A stretch of DNA of 64,000 nucleotides from an uncultured Maricaulis sp. (GCF_947259345.1 NZ_CAMYLS010000003.1:1-64000), one strand, 5' to 3'. Numbered from the stretch's first letter, positions 1-8,660 are shown. Made by a program: numbers and translations. The notes: a model not told the origin generated them from the letters alone.

Positions 1-1
1 G

Positions 2-172
2 CTTGTGATATTCGTCGGGATCGCGGGCCCAGCCGTTGGGCTCCATGCCTTCGCCGAACTCGCCGTCGAGCATGCGGGCGATGTCGCGCAGGGTCTGCAC
101 CATGTCGAGGCGGACACTGTCATCATCAGCGCGGAAATATTCGTTCAGCTCGTCCAGCGAATCCCCCTCATC
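2..172 (-). CDS. Unrecognised acidic protein, N-terminal part, cut by window edge
   Basis: Reading leftwards on the minus strand from about 172 gives an open frame rich in Asp and Glu, including DSLDELNEYFRADDDSVRL and ending ...DPDEYHK at the edge. The matching plus-strand frame looks like a shadow. No ATG occurs in frame upstream of the Met inside LDMVQ, and the frame stays open into the repeat at 188-207, so the start is unknown; the repeat may sit at or inside the 5' end. I do not recognise the family. Composition suggests a soluble, mostly helical cytoplasmic protein. Confidence 0.35.
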
Positions 173-187
173 CGCCCCTCCGGGGCA

Positions 188-207
188 CCTTCTCCCAAGG
201 GAGAAGG
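188..207. repeat. Palindromic REP-like element
   Basis: CCTTCTCCC-AA-GGGAGAAGG is a perfect 9-bp inverted repeat, directly preceded at 176-186 by the small palindrome around CCCCTCCGGGG. This pairing is typical of REP-like elements in alphaproteobacterial intergenic DNA. A looser relative (CTCTCCCC-GTTC-GGGGAGA) occurs near 41231. Confidence 0.6.
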
Positions 208-242
208 AAAGCGGTGCACAGTGTGGGATAAAGTCACAAAAC

Positions 243-377
243 CTTGTCATCCCGGACATATGCCCGGCCTTGAGCCGGGCGGCGATCCGGGACCGATTAT
301 CGCGAAAGCTGGCCGCACCGGGCGTATGGGTCCCGGGTCTTCGCCCTGATCAGGTCAGGGCTGCGCCCGGGATGACG
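243..377. repeat. 135-bp dispersed repeat, copy 1
   Basis: The element starts TGTCATCCCGG and ends CCCGGGATGAC, giving roughly 10-bp terminal inverted repeats. A second copy of the same length lies at 41486-41620 in the same orientation; both share the internal blocks GAGCCGGGCGG, GATCCGGGACC, CCGCACCGGGCGT and TGGGTCCCGGGTCT. It encodes nothing obvious and fits a small non-autonomous mobile or REP-type element. Confidence 0.75.
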
Positions 378-418
378 CGCGTGTATCGGCCTCGGATATC
401 CCTTTCAAGCCAAACCCG

Positions 419-455
419 TTGGTCCCGGATGGCGCTGCGCGCCTCCGGGAAAAAT
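419..455. repeat. Half copy of the CATTTTTCCCGG-type repeat
   Basis: The stretch TTGGTCCCGGAT...CCTCCGGGAAAAAT matches the right-hand end of the elements at 7906-8027 and 41288-41387, without the left arm. Together with the two preceding repeats it fills most of the non-coding gap 173-504; I see no gene in that gap. Confidence 0.55.
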
Positions 456-504
456 AATAGGGGAAGGGATGTGTGGAAGGGTCTGGCCGCCAGTGGTGGC
501 GCGC

Positions 505-1332
505 CTACGTCGCCACAAACGCTTTCTCGACGACGAAATCCGCCGGCGCGGCGTTCGAGCCCTCGACGAAATTGCGGTCGAGGCAGATTTGTTTGACGTC
601 TTTCAGCAGGCCTTCCGAGCCGCAGATCATCACACGGTCGACTTCGGGATCGAGGGGCGGGACGCCGAGGCGGTCGAAGAGCTCGCCGCTTTCGATCATG
701 TCGGTGACGCGGCCCTTGACCGGGCCGTCCTCGCGGGTGACCGAGCTGAAATGGACCAGTTTCTCGCGCGCCAGTTCGCCGATCAGCTCGTCATCCTTGA
801 CCGCCTCGACCAGTTCGCTGCCATAGGTCAGTTCGGCGGATTCGCGGCAGGTCTGGGTCAGGATGACCTGGTCGAATTTCTCGTAGGTTTCCGGATCGCG
901 GATCAGGCTGGCAAAGGGCGCGATGCCGGTGCCGGTCGAGATCATGTAGAGGCGCTTGCCGGGCTTGAGGGCGTCGAGCACCAGCGTGCCGACCGGCTTG
1001 CGGCCGAGCAGGATTTTATCGCCTTCCTTGATGTGCTGGAGGCGCGAAGTCAGCGGTCCGTCCGGCACCTTGATCGAGTAGAAATCGAGCGCTTCATCCC
1101 AGAAGGGGCTGGCCACGGAATAGGCGCGCAGGAGGGGTTTGCCGTCCTCCTTGGGCAGCCCGATCATGATGAATTCGCCGGAGCGGAAGCGGAAAGTATC
1201 CGGACGCGTGATGCGGAAATGGAAGAGCCGGTCGGTGTAATGCGTCACCGACAACACGGTCTCGACCGTATAGGGGCCCGGCTTGGCGGACACGGCATTC
1301 TTCTTGGCAGGCGCGGTCGCGGTCATGGTCAT
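505..1332 (-). CDS. fpr: Ferredoxin--NADP+ reductase
   Basis: The 275-residue protein matches the bacterial Fpr family: FAD-binding RAYS motif at residues 69-72, and the NADP-binding STGTGIAPF motif at 132-140. It moves electrons between NADPH and ferredoxin in the cytoplasm. It is the last gene of a minus-strand run with cysG, cysI, cysH and cysK, 34 bases after cysK. No cysJ flavoprotein lies beside cysI, so this enzyme could supply reduced ferredoxin for sulfite reduction; that link is inferred from position. ATG at 1332 is used; an in-frame ATG two codons later (1326) is an alternative. Confidence 0.9.
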   Translation of the reverse strand: MTMTATAPAKKNAVSAKPGPYTVETVLSVTHYTDRLFHFRITRPDTFRFRSGEFIMIGLPKEDGKPLLRAYSVASPFWDEALDFYSIKVPDGPLTSRLQHIKEGDKILLGRKPVGTLVLDALKPGKRLYMISTGTGIAPFASLIRDPETYEKFDQVILTQTCRESAELTYGSELVEAVKDDELIGELAREKLVHFSSVTREDGPVKGRVTDMIESGELFDRLGVPPLDPEVDRVMICGSEGLLKDVKQICLDRNFVEGSNAAPADFVVEKAFVAT

Positions 1333-1366
1333 CGTCTCATACTCGGTTTTGGCGGGTTGAGGCCGC

Positions 1367-2389
1367 TCAGGCCGTCACGCGCGGCGCTTCGGTATCGGCC
1401 CAGGGCGGAACAGGCAAGCCCCGCGAGGACAGGAAGTCCGCATTGAAGAGTTTGCCGGCATAGCGGGCGCCGCTATCGCACAGCATGGTCACGATCGTCT
1501 TGCCCGGCCCCAGATCGCGGGCCAGGCGCATGGCGCCGGCGATATTGATCCCGGCCGAACCGCCCAGGGACAGGCCTTCGGACTTCACCAGATCAAACAG
1601 GATGGGCAGCATTTCGGCGTCTTCGATGCGGTAGATATGGGAGACGTCGAGGCCTTCCAGATTGCCGGTGATGCGGTTGACGCCAATGCCCTCGGTGATC
1701 GAGGAGCCTTCGCCCTTCAGCTCGCCCTTGGTGAAATAGTTGTAGAGCGCAGCGCCGGCCGGATCGGCGGCACCGATAGCGATGTCAGGCTTGCGGGCGC
1801 GCAGGGCTTCGGCGACGCCGGCCAGCGTACCGCCTGAGCCGACCGCACAGATGAAGCCATCGATCGCGCCGCCGGTCTGGTCCCAGATCTCCGGGCCGGT
1901 GGTCAGGGCATGGGCGCGCTTATTGGCGAGATTGTCGAACTGGTTGGCCCAGATTGCACCGTTTGGCTGGCTCTCATTGAGCTCCTCGGCGAGGCGGCGC
2001 GAATAATGGACGAAGTGGTTGGGGCTGGAGAAGGGCGCCGCATCGACTTCGATCAGGCGGGCGCCGAAGGAGCGGATCGCGGCCTTCTTTTCTTCCGACT
2101 GGGTGCGCGGCATGACGATGATGACGTCATAACCCAGCGCGCCGCCGACCAGGGCGAGCCCGATCCCGGTATTGCCGGCCGTGCCCTCGACGATGGTGCC
2201 GCCGGGCTTGAGCGTGCCGTCAGTCTCGGCTTCCCGCACGATATTGAGCGCGGCGCGGTCCTTCACGGAGCCGCCCGGATTGAGGAATTCGGCCTTGCCG
2301 AGGATTTCACAGCCGGTCGCATCGGACGGGCCATCGAGCCGGATCAGCGGCGTATGGCCGATCAGGTCGAGCACATGTTTGGCAGACAC
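1367..2389 (-). CDS. cysK: Cysteine synthase (O-acetylserine sulfhydrylase)
   Basis: A PLP enzyme that makes cysteine from O-acetylserine and sulfide. The PLP lysine lies in GGSVKDRA (Lys43) and the substrate loop EGTAGNTG is at 68-75. The frame is open further upstream, but that extension overlaps cysH and is low-complexity Arg/Pro sequence. I chose the GTG at 2389 because AAAGGA lies 8 bases before it and the protein then begins SAKHVLDLIGHTPLIRL, the usual family N-terminus, giving 340 residues. It follows the cysH stop by 25 bases and is probably cotranscribed. Confidence 0.92.
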   Translation of the reverse strand: MSAKHVLDLIGHTPLIRLDGPSDATGCEILGKAEFLNPGGSVKDRAALNIVREAETDGTLKPGGTIVEGTAGNTGIGLALVGGALGYDVIIVMPRTQSEEKKAAIRSFGARLIEVDAAPFSSPNHFVHYSRRLAEELNESQPNGAIWANQFDNLANKRAHALTTGPEIWDQTGGAIDGFICAVGSGGTLAGVAEALRARKPDIAIGAADPAGAALYNYFTKGELKGEGSSITEGIGVNRITGNLEGLDVSHIYRIEDAEMLPILFDLVKSEGLSLGGSAGINIAGAMRLARDLGPGKTIVTMLCDSGARYAGKLFNADFLSSRGLPVPPWADTEAPRVTA

Positions 2390-2414
2390 GGGCAGTGTCC
2401 TTTCGTCTGTTTTC

Positions 2415-3539
2415 TTATTCAGCCGCAACTTGTTCGTCGGCGATTGGGGCCGGGGTGTGGATTCCGCATTCGGTCTTGGACTGGCCGAGCCAGCGGCCGG
2501 AGCGGATATCGCCCTCGGCCTGGACCGGCGCGGTGCAGGTCCAGCACCCGATCGAGGCATACCCCATATCGGTCAGCGGGTGTCGCGGCAAATCGAAGCG
2601 CCGGAAATAGTCCTCGATCGCGGCAGCGTCCCAATTGGCCAGTGGATTGACCCGGATACGGCCATTGATGCGTTCCACGACAGGCAGGCTCATCCGGCCG
2701 CCGCCATGGAAGCGTTTGCGGCCCGTGATCAGGGCGTCGTACTCGCCGATCACCGCGTCGAGCGGGCGCACCTTGCGCAGGGCGCAGCAGGCGTCGGGGT
2801 CGCGGCGCCACAGACGGTCATCACGGTCCTCGTCAGCAACTTCCTCGCTGTCCGGCGTGAGGACGCGGATATGGGTCAGGCCGAGCTGGTCGGTCAGCTG
2901 GCGCTGATACTGCTCGGTCTGGGCAAAGAGGCGGCCGGTGTCCAGGAAGATGACCGGCGTGTCCGGATCGATCTGCGCGATCATGTGAAGATTGACCGCA
3001 GCCTCGGCCCCGAAAGAGGAGAGGATGGCGGTCTTGCCGACCCATTCCTGCTTGATGGCATCGCGCAGGATCTCCTGCGGAGACAGGTCACGATAGCGGG
3101 CATTGAGGCCGGCGAGGTCATCGACCGGTTCCGCATGGCGGTGACGAAAGAGCGGTGTGACATTGCCGCGACCGGGTTGATAGGCGTGGGCAAAGCGGGT
3201 GCGGGCACGGGTCCAGTCGGCCTCCAGCCCCTTGCGGTCCGGCTCGACATCGTCGAAGCCGACGCGGATCAGGTGCTGGGCCTGGTCGGGGATGAGATCA
3301 CCGACGGCGCGCAGCTTGCCAGTATAGCCGATACGTTCGCGCAGCTGGGTCGCCAGGGTGAAGCCGCGACCATCATTGAATTTGGAAAAGCGGATATCGA
3401 CGCGCACGGCGCCGGCGATCTCGGCCTTCGCCTCCCGCCAGTCGGCATCGCCGGGCAATTCCACGATATGACCCCCACCGGCGGCCAATTGAGCGTCGGC
3501 GACGGGCCGGGTATCGGTCTTGCGATCAAGCGTCAGCAT
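2415..3539 (-). CDS. cysH: DUF934 domain fused to adenylyl-sulfate reductase
   Basis: This 374-residue protein joins two parts usually encoded separately. Residues about 45-105 match DUF934 (FNDGRGFTLA, RERIGYTGKLRAVGD, LIRVGFDDVE). Residues about 140-374 are a CysH-type reductase. Cys251-Cys252 and Cys332-x2-Cys335 form the CC...CxxC pattern of 4Fe-4S enzymes, which reduce adenylyl-sulfate rather than PAPS; the catalytic KTECGIH is at 355-361. It reduces activated sulfate to sulfite with thioredoxin. The ATG at 3539 overlaps the end of cysI by 14 bases, pointing to translational coupling. The longer upstream frame is an out-of-frame reading of cysI. Confidence 0.92.
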   Translation of the reverse strand: MLTLDRKTDTRPVADAQLAAGGGHIVELPGDADWREAKAEIAGAVRVDIRFSKFNDGRGFTLATQLRERIGYTGKLRAVGDLIPDQAQHLIRVGFDDVEPDRKGLEADWTRARTRFAHAYQPGRGNVTPLFRHRHAEPVDDLAGLNARYRDLSPQEILRDAIKQEWVGKTAILSSFGAEAAVNLHMIAQIDPDTPVIFLDTGRLFAQTEQYQRQLTDQLGLTHIRVLTPDSEEVADEDRDDRLWRRDPDACCALRKVRPLDAVIGEYDALITGRKRFHGGGRMSLPVVERINGRIRVNPLANWDAAAIEDYFRRFDLPRHPLTDMGYASIGCWTCTAPVQAEGDIRSGRWLGQSKTECGIHTPAPIADEQVAAE

Positions 3540-5163
3540 AGATGGCCTCCTTGAAGGCGTCGGATCCGACACGGCGCAGCGTGTCGATGAAGCGCTCATT
3601 TTCGGCGCGAATATCGAGATAGGTGTGCAGCAGGCGGGCAATGGCGGCGGGGACATCCTCGCCGGCCAGGCCCTTGCCGATGATCGAGCCGATCGCGGCA
3701 TCCGAGCCGAAGGCGCCGCCCAGGGTGATCTGGTAGAATTCCTCGCCGCGCTTGTCCACGCCCAGCACGCCGATATGGGCGACATGGTGATGGCCGCAGG
3801 CATTGATGCAGCCATCGATCTTGATGGTCACATCGCCGGCTTTCTCCGACAGGCCCTCGGCCTCCAGCAGGGTGGAGATGGCCTGGGCGATCGGGATGGA
3901 GCGGGCATTGGCGAGATTGCAGTAATCCAGTCCCGGGCAGGCGACGATATCGGTCGCCAGACCGGCATTGGCGGTGGCAAGGCCAGCCTCGACCAGACCG
4001 TTCCAGACCGCTTCCAGATCGCCATTGCGGACATGCGGCAGGATCAGATTCTGGTCCGGCGTGGCGCGGATTTCGTCAAAACCGAAGCGCTCGGCGAGGT
4101 CGGCGACAGCCTCCATTTGCGCGTCGGTGATATCGCCCGGCGTGCCGCCGATGGGCTTCAGCGAGATGACCAGCGAGGACAGGCCCTCGACCGCATGATC
4201 GCGGCGATTGCGGTCCAGCCAGCGGGCGAAGGCACGGTTCTCCGTCACCGGAACGGGCGTCGGCTCGGCCTGTTTGGGCTGGTCGAAGAAGCGGCGGATA
4301 CGGGCGATCTCGGCGGCAGGGAGTTTCAGCTCGCCCTCGCGGATCACGGCCCACTCATCCTCGACCTGGCGGCCATACTCGTCCGGACCCAGCGCCTCGA
4401 CCAGGATCTTGATCCGGGCCTTGTAGAGATTGTCGCGGCGACCGTGCTGGTTGTACACGCGCAGGCAGGCGGTGAGGTAGGAGAGCAAGTCTTCCGGCGC
4501 CAGGAAGGGCTTGATCAGATGACCCAGGCGCGGCGTGCGGCCCTGACCACCCCCGACCCAGACTTCAAACCCGGTCTCGCCGGCATCATTCCGGACAATC
4601 TGCAGACCGATATCATGCACGCGGATACCGGCCCGGTCGGCCTTGGCCCCGTTGACGGCGATCTTGAACTTGCGCGGCAGGAAGGTGAATTCCGGGTGGA
4701 AGCTCGACCATTGGCGGATGATCTCGGCCCAGGGGCGACCATCTTCCAGCTCGTCGGCGGCGGCGCCGGCAAACGGGTCGGCGGTGACATTGCGGATGCA
4801 ATTGCCCGAGGTCTGGATGGCATGCATTTCGACGGCGGCGAGGCGGTCGAGAATGTCGGGAATATCGACCAGGGCCGGCCAGTTATACTGCAGGTTCTGG
4901 CGCGTGGTGAAATGGCCATAGCCCTTGTCATAATCGCGCGCGATCCCGGCCAGGGTGCGCATCTGCGTGCTGTTCAGCGTGCCGTAGGGGATGGCCACCC
5001 GCAGCATATAGGCGTGCAGCTGCAGATAGACGCCATTCATCAGGCGCAGCGGCTTGAACTGGTCCTCCGTGAGGCGACCATCGAGGCGACGCGCCACCTG
5101 GTCGCGAAACTCCGCGATCCGGTCGGCCACCATGGCGTGGTCATAGCTGTCATACTGGTACAT
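3526..5163 (-). CDS. cysI: Sulfite reductase hemoprotein subunit
   Basis: The 545-residue protein reduces sulfite to sulfide using siroheme and a 4Fe-4S cluster. The cluster/siroheme ligands are Cys409, Cys415, Cys452 and Cys456 (ACPGLDYC ... GCINACG). Ferredoxin-like half domains repeat near residues 45-115 and 325-400. There is no cysJ nearby, and the set (CysI, DUF2849, DUF934, Fpr) is typical of alphaproteobacterial ferredoxin-type assimilatory sulfite reductases. It starts 3 bases after the DUF2849 stop and overlaps cysH, so it sits in the middle of the operon. Confidence 0.93.
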   Translation of the reverse strand: MYQYDSYDHAMVADRIAEFRDQVARRLDGRLTEDQFKPLRLMNGVYLQLHAYMLRVAIPYGTLNSTQMRTLAGIARDYDKGYGHFTTRQNLQYNWPALVDIPDILDRLAAVEMHAIQTSGNCIRNVTADPFAGAAADELEDGRPWAEIIRQWSSFHPEFTFLPRKFKIAVNGAKADRAGIRVHDIGLQIVRNDAGETGFEVWVGGGQGRTPRLGHLIKPFLAPEDLLSYLTACLRVYNQHGRRDNLYKARIKILVEALGPDEYGRQVEDEWAVIREGELKLPAAEIARIRRFFDQPKQAEPTPVPVTENRAFARWLDRNRRDHAVEGLSSLVISLKPIGGTPGDITDAQMEAVADLAERFGFDEIRATPDQNLILPHVRNGDLEAVWNGLVEAGLATANAGLATDIVACPGLDYCNLANARSIPIAQAISTLLEAEGLSEKAGDVTIKIDGCINACGHHHVAHIGVLGVDKRGEEFYQITLGGAFGSDAAIGSIIGKGLAGEDVPAAIARLLHTYLDIRAENERFIDTLRRVGSDAFKEAIYADA

Positions 5164-5166
5164 GGC

Positions 5167-5442
5167 TCAGGCCGTCGCTTGGGCATGGGTGGAACCGGTC
5201 GTCGGACCGGCGAGACGGATGCCCTCGCGGCGCCATTTCTGGCCGCCGGGCCGATCATCCTCGAGCTCGATGAGATAGGCGCCGACGGCGATATGGCTCT
5301 CATCAGAGGCGATCTCGAGCACGGCATCGGCCTGGTCCTCGTCGAGGCGGGCGGCCTCGGCCAGCTCGGTCGTCCAGTCGCCGGTCGCGGTGCGATAGAT
5401 CACCCGGCCATCGGTGAGGCGGTTGGCGGTAATGGTCTTCAT
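5167..5442 (-). CDS. DUF2849 family small protein
   Basis: A 91-residue soluble protein starting MKTITANRLTDGRVIYR, matching DUF2849, a small family found between cysG and cysI in many alphaproteobacteria. No catalytic motif is visible; an accessory role in sulfite reductase assembly or siroheme delivery is a guess from position. Its ATG overlaps the cysG stop (ATGA) and its stop is 3 bases before cysI. Confidence 0.85.
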   Translation of the reverse strand: MKTITANRLTDGRVIYRTATGDWTTELAEAARLDEDQADAVLEIASDESHIAVGAYLIELEDDRPGGQKWRREGIRLAGPTTGSTHAQATA

Positions 5443-6839
5443 GCGAATTGCTCCTGGCCGATCTTGGCGGCGGCCTGGCTGATGGCGGTGCCGGCGACCT
5501 CGCCGACAATCATGATGGTGGGACCGGTAATGGCTTCGCGCGTGACCAGCCCGGCGAGGTCGCCGAGCGCTCCGTAGACGCGGCGTTCATTGTCCCGGGT
5601 GCCGTTCTCGATCAGGGCCACCGGCGTTGCGGGATCGCGTCCGGCGGCGACCATCTTGGCCTGGATCTCCGGCGCAGCGCCGACGCCCATATAGAAGACG
5701 GTGGTGGAATTGGCGGCGGACAGGCCGCGATAATCGGCGTCCGGCCCGTCCTGCTTGACCACGCCGGAGGCAAAGGTCACCGACTGGGCATGGTCGCGAT
5801 GGGTCAGGGGAATGCCGGCCGAAGCGGCGCAGGCGACCGCAGCGGTGATGCCGGGCGTGACCTCGACCGCGATACCGGCCGCGCGGACGACATCCAGCTC
5901 TTCGCCGCCGCGCCCAAAGACAAAGGGGTCGCCGCCCTTGATGCGGACCACGCGCTGACCCTTGCGGGCCTCGCGCACGAGGATGGCGCCGATTTCATCC
6001 TGCGGGACGGGATGATGGCCCTTGGTCTTGCCGACATCGATGCGCAGGGCGTCGCGGCGAGCCAGATCCATCACGCCTTCGCTGACCAGGCGGTCATGCA
6101 CGATGACATCGGCCTCGCGCAGCAGGCGGGCGGCCTTGAGGGTAAGCAAATCGGGATCGCCGGGACCGGCGCCGACCAGGTGGACGATGCCATTGCGTTC
6201 GGACGTCTCGCCATTCAACTCACGCAGCATTTCACGGCGGGCGCCGGACTTGTTACCGGAAAGCGCAAGGTCACGGGCCTTGCCGCGCAAGGCGCGTTCC
6301 CAGAAGGCGCGGCGGTCGTCGAACTTGCCGAGGACGGATTTCACCGTGCCGCGCAGCTCGCGGGCGAGGTCGGCGATGACGCCGATGCGGGCGGGCAGGA
6401 TTTGTTCGATCGCGGCGCGGATATCGACCGACAGAACTGGCGCGGCGCCGCCCGAGGCGATGGAGACGACAATGCCGTCACGGTCGACAATGGCCGGCGT
6501 CTGGAAGTCCGAGGCGGCCGGACTGTCGACGATATTGACCATCGCGCCCTGGCTGCGGCCCCAACGGGCGAGCTTGTCGAGCTGGCGCTCTTCGCCGCCG
6601 GCAAGGAAAATCAATGTCGCGCCACGAAGGTCCCGCCGGGTCGGCACTCGGCGTATAATCTTCGCATACTGGGCAATATCCGAAGCAACAGGATCATTGG
6701 ACGCACCGGTGAACCAAAGCAACCGGGCTGGGGATGATGCAAACAGGCGTGCCTTTGGCTCGGCCATCGGGCCTTGCCCGACAACGATCACCGTCTGTCC
6801 ATCTAGGGGAATGGAGGCAGGGAAAACACGCATGGTCAC
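5439..6839 (-). CDS. cysG: Siroheme synthase (methyltransferase and dehydrogenase/ferrochelatase)
   Basis: At 466 residues this is a full-length multifunctional CysG. Residues about 1-210 form the precorrin-2 dehydrogenase/ferrochelatase part (VIVVGQGPMA nucleotide-binding turn, then a Ser/Gly-rich IASGGAAPVLS). Residues about 218-466 are the SAM-dependent uroporphyrinogen-III methyltransferase (VHLVGAGPGDPDLLT, VIVHDRLVS, RIKGGDPFVFGRGGEE, TPGITAA). It makes the siroheme used by CysI and heads the operon. A GTG at 6839 with AGGA upstream and an ATG at 6833 are both plausible starts. Confidence 0.92.
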   Translation of the reverse strand: MTMRVFPASIPLDGQTVIVVGQGPMAEPKARLFASSPARLLWFTGASNDPVASDIAQYAKIIRRVPTRRDLRGATLIFLAGGEERQLDKLARWGRSQGAMVNIVDSPAASDFQTPAIVDRDGIVVSIASGGAAPVLSVDIRAAIEQILPARIGVIADLARELRGTVKSVLGKFDDRRAFWERALRGKARDLALSGNKSGARREMLRELNGETSERNGIVHLVGAGPGDPDLLTLKAARLLREADVIVHDRLVSEGVMDLARRDALRIDVGKTKGHHPVPQDEIGAILVREARKGQRVVRIKGGDPFVFGRGGEELDVVRAAGIAVEVTPGITAAVACAASAGIPLTHRDHAQSVTFASGVVKQDGPDADYRGLSAANSTTVFYMGVGAAPEIQAKMVAAGRDPATPVALIENGTRDNERRVYGALGDLAGLVTREAITGPTIMIVGEVAGTAISQAAAKIGQEQFA

Positions 6840-6927
6840 TCGTCCGTTCCTGCGCCTTCGTGGCGCGACGAGTTCAATATTTCTATTCGATGCAGCGATT
6901 ACAAACGACCATTATTGGCTTTTGACG

Positions 6928-6940
6928 TTAGAAAAACTAA
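6928..6940. promoter_or_regulatory. Candidate LysR-type operator (T-N11-A)
   Basis: TTAG-AAAAA-CTAA is a small perfect palindrome with the T-N11-A pattern of LysR-family binding sites. It lies in the 110-bp divergent gap between cysG and the LysR gene, 9 bases before the latter's ATG. Confidence 0.4.
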
Positions 6941-6949
6941 ACTCAAGCC

Positions 6950-7885
6950 ATGGCTCAGACCTCTCGCCTTCCCCCACTCAATGCCCTGCGGGCCTTCGAG
7001 GCTGCCGCCCGGCTGGAGAGCTTTGCCCGTGCCGCCGACGAATTGGCGGTCACGCCGGGCGCCATCAGCCAGCAGATAAGGCAGCTGGAGGAGCATGTCG
7101 GTGCCCCGCTTTTTGTGCGCGAAGGGCGCGGTTTGAGCCTCACCGAGGCCGGTCGTGCTGCGGCCGGTATCACATCGGAAGCCTTTGAAACGCTCGAACG
7201 TGCGGTCTCGCTGATGCGCCAGCCCATCCATCGCCGCGCCCTCACCGTCTCGGTCGCGCCCTCCTTTGCCGGTAAATGGCTGGCGCCGCGCCTCTTCCGC
7301 TTCCAGGAGGAAGTGCCGGGCGTGGAAGTCTGGATTGCCGCGACCTCGGAGCGCGTCGATCTGGCCGCCGGCGCCGCCGATCTGGGCATACGCTATGGGC
7401 CGGGTGGCGACATGACCCTGAATGAAGAGGCCCTGCTGGCCGAAGAAGTCCTGCCGGTTTGCTCACCCGACCTCTTGCGCGACGGCCCGCCGCTGGCCCG
7501 CGCGCAGGACTTGCGTGGCCAGACCCTGCTGCACGACGCTTCACCGGAAACCGAGGTCGACGGCGCCGACTGGGCCTCCTGGCTCAAGGCGCGTGGAGCA
7601 CGGGGTGTGGATGTGTCGGGCGGCGTGCGGTTCAACCAGTCAGCCCTGGTCATTGACGCCGCCGTCGCGGGGCGCGGCGTCGCCCTGGCCAAGCGCGCCC
7701 TGGTCCAGAACGATCTCGCCAGTGGCCGCCTCGTCGCCCTCTTCCCCGACGGCACCACCCCGGTCCGCTCCGCCTATCATATCGTCACGGCAAGGAACCG
7801 CCCGCTGAGCCCGGATGCGCGGGCCTTCATCGCTTGGCTGAAGGCCGAAGCGCGGGTGCATGAGCACTCGGTGGATGAGTTGTGA
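6950..7885 (+). CDS. LysR-family transcriptional regulator (GcvA-like)
   Basis: The 311-residue protein has the LysR winged HTH at about residues 8-66 (LNALRAFEAAARLESFARAA, then TPGAISQQIRQLEE) followed by a periplasmic-binding-like effector domain. The N-terminal pattern is that of the GcvA subfamily rather than CysB. It diverges from the cysteine operon and a T-N11-A palindrome lies in between, so control of cysG and autoregulation are reasonable, though subfamily membership alone does not show the effector. A dispersed repeat follows it. Confidence 0.88.
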   Translation: MAQTSRLPPLNALRAFEAAARLESFARAADELAVTPGAISQQIRQLEEHVGAPLFVREGRGLSLTEAGRAAAGITSEAFETLERAVSLMRQPIHRRALTVSVAPSFAGKWLAPRLFRFQEEVPGVEVWIAATSERVDLAAGAADLGIRYGPGGDMTLNEEALLAEEVLPVCSPDLLRDGPPLARAQDLRGQTLLHDASPETEVDGADWASWLKARGARGVDVSGGVRFNQSALVIDAAVAGRGVALAKRALVQNDLASGRLVALFPDGTTPVRSAYHIVTARNRPLSPDARAFIAWLKAEARVHEHSVDEL

Positions 7886-7905
7886 GGCGCCTTCGATCCA
7901 AAACA

Positions 7906-8027
7906 CATTTTTCCCGGCCGGAGACCTGCGCAGGCAGGTCGCAGAGCCGGGACCAACGGGCCTCTCCGGTGATGATGAGTCTCTCGTGGGTCCCGGATCG
8001 CGCCCAAGCGCGTCCGGGAAAAATGGG
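7906..8027. repeat. Dispersed repeat with 12-bp inverted ends, copy 1
   Basis: The element begins CATTTTTCCCGG and ends CCGGGAAAAATG, perfect 12-bp terminal inverted repeats. A 100-bp relative with the same ends is at 41288-41387 and a half copy at 419-455. It fills the gap between two convergent genes, where the long hairpin might also act as a terminator. Confidence 0.75.
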
Positions 8028-8030
8028 GGT

Positions 8031-8660
8031 TTATCCGGCGGCGTGGCACACCGGCACATAGCCCGCGGCAATCGTCTTCACCGTCGGCTCCGGCGTCAGC
8101 ACCTCAACCCGATCCGTCAAAGCGTCCGGCCCTGTCGAATAGCCATCAAACGACCAGGCCCAGACGCGACCTTGCCACCGCACCAGCGGCGTCCCGTCAG
8201 GCGAGACCCGAAAGAACACACCCTCCGGCAGGTCCGCCAGCATTGCCTCATAGGTCACCTGCTCCCGCGACCGTGAGAAGACCCGTGCCTTGTGCAGGAC
8301 ACGATCCATGTCCGGTGCGCGATGTGGCAGGTCGGGATGGGCCTTGGCAAAAGCATCCCGGAAGCGATTGAAATCGTCTCGCCGGCATTCGGCGCAGGGG
8401 CGGTGCCCGGCGGCGAGGGCGACGGCTTCGTCGGTGAAGAAGAGCTCGGTATAACAGCCCGGCGCCATCAGCACGCGGCGGCGCTCCTTGAAAGCGAGTG
8501 AGCAGGTGACCCAGGCCTGGTGTTTCCAGCGCGCGGTGCCGAGCTGTTGGCGGTCATCATGCAGGATGCCGCGATTGCCCATCAGCGTGCCGCGGGCCGA
8601 GTGGGCACAGATCTCGCCGGTGGGCGTGACGCGGTTTTGCAGCGGTGAGGGGCGTGTCAT
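8031..8660 (-). CDS. Conserved protein of unknown function with CxxC motif
   Basis: A 209-residue cytoplasmic protein without signal peptide or membrane segment. Recognisable blocks are HSARGTLMGNRGILHD near the N-terminus, WVTCSLAFKERRR, and AGHRPCAECRRDDFNRF, whose Cys-x2-Cys resembles a small metal-binding or Ada-like knuckle. I recall similar proteins in other alphaproteobacteria but no assigned function. It is convergent with the LysR gene and does not form an obvious operon. Confidence 0.7.
   Translation of the reverse strand: MTRPSPLQNRVTPTGEICAHSARGTLMGNRGILHDDRQQLGTARWKHQAWVTCSLAFKERRRVLMAPGCYTELFFTDEAVALAAGHRPCAECRRDDFNRFRDAFAKAHPDLPHRAPDMDRVLHKARVFSRSREQVTYEAMLADLPEGVFFRVSPDGTPLVRWQGRVWAWSFDGYSTGPDALTDRVEVLTPEPTVKTIAAGYVPVCHAAG

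Noticed and set aside
1390-2560. Longer N-terminus for cysteine synthase reaching 2560
   Set aside because: The extra residues are out-of-frame cysH sequence; the GTG at 2389 has a good ribosome site and the family N-terminus.
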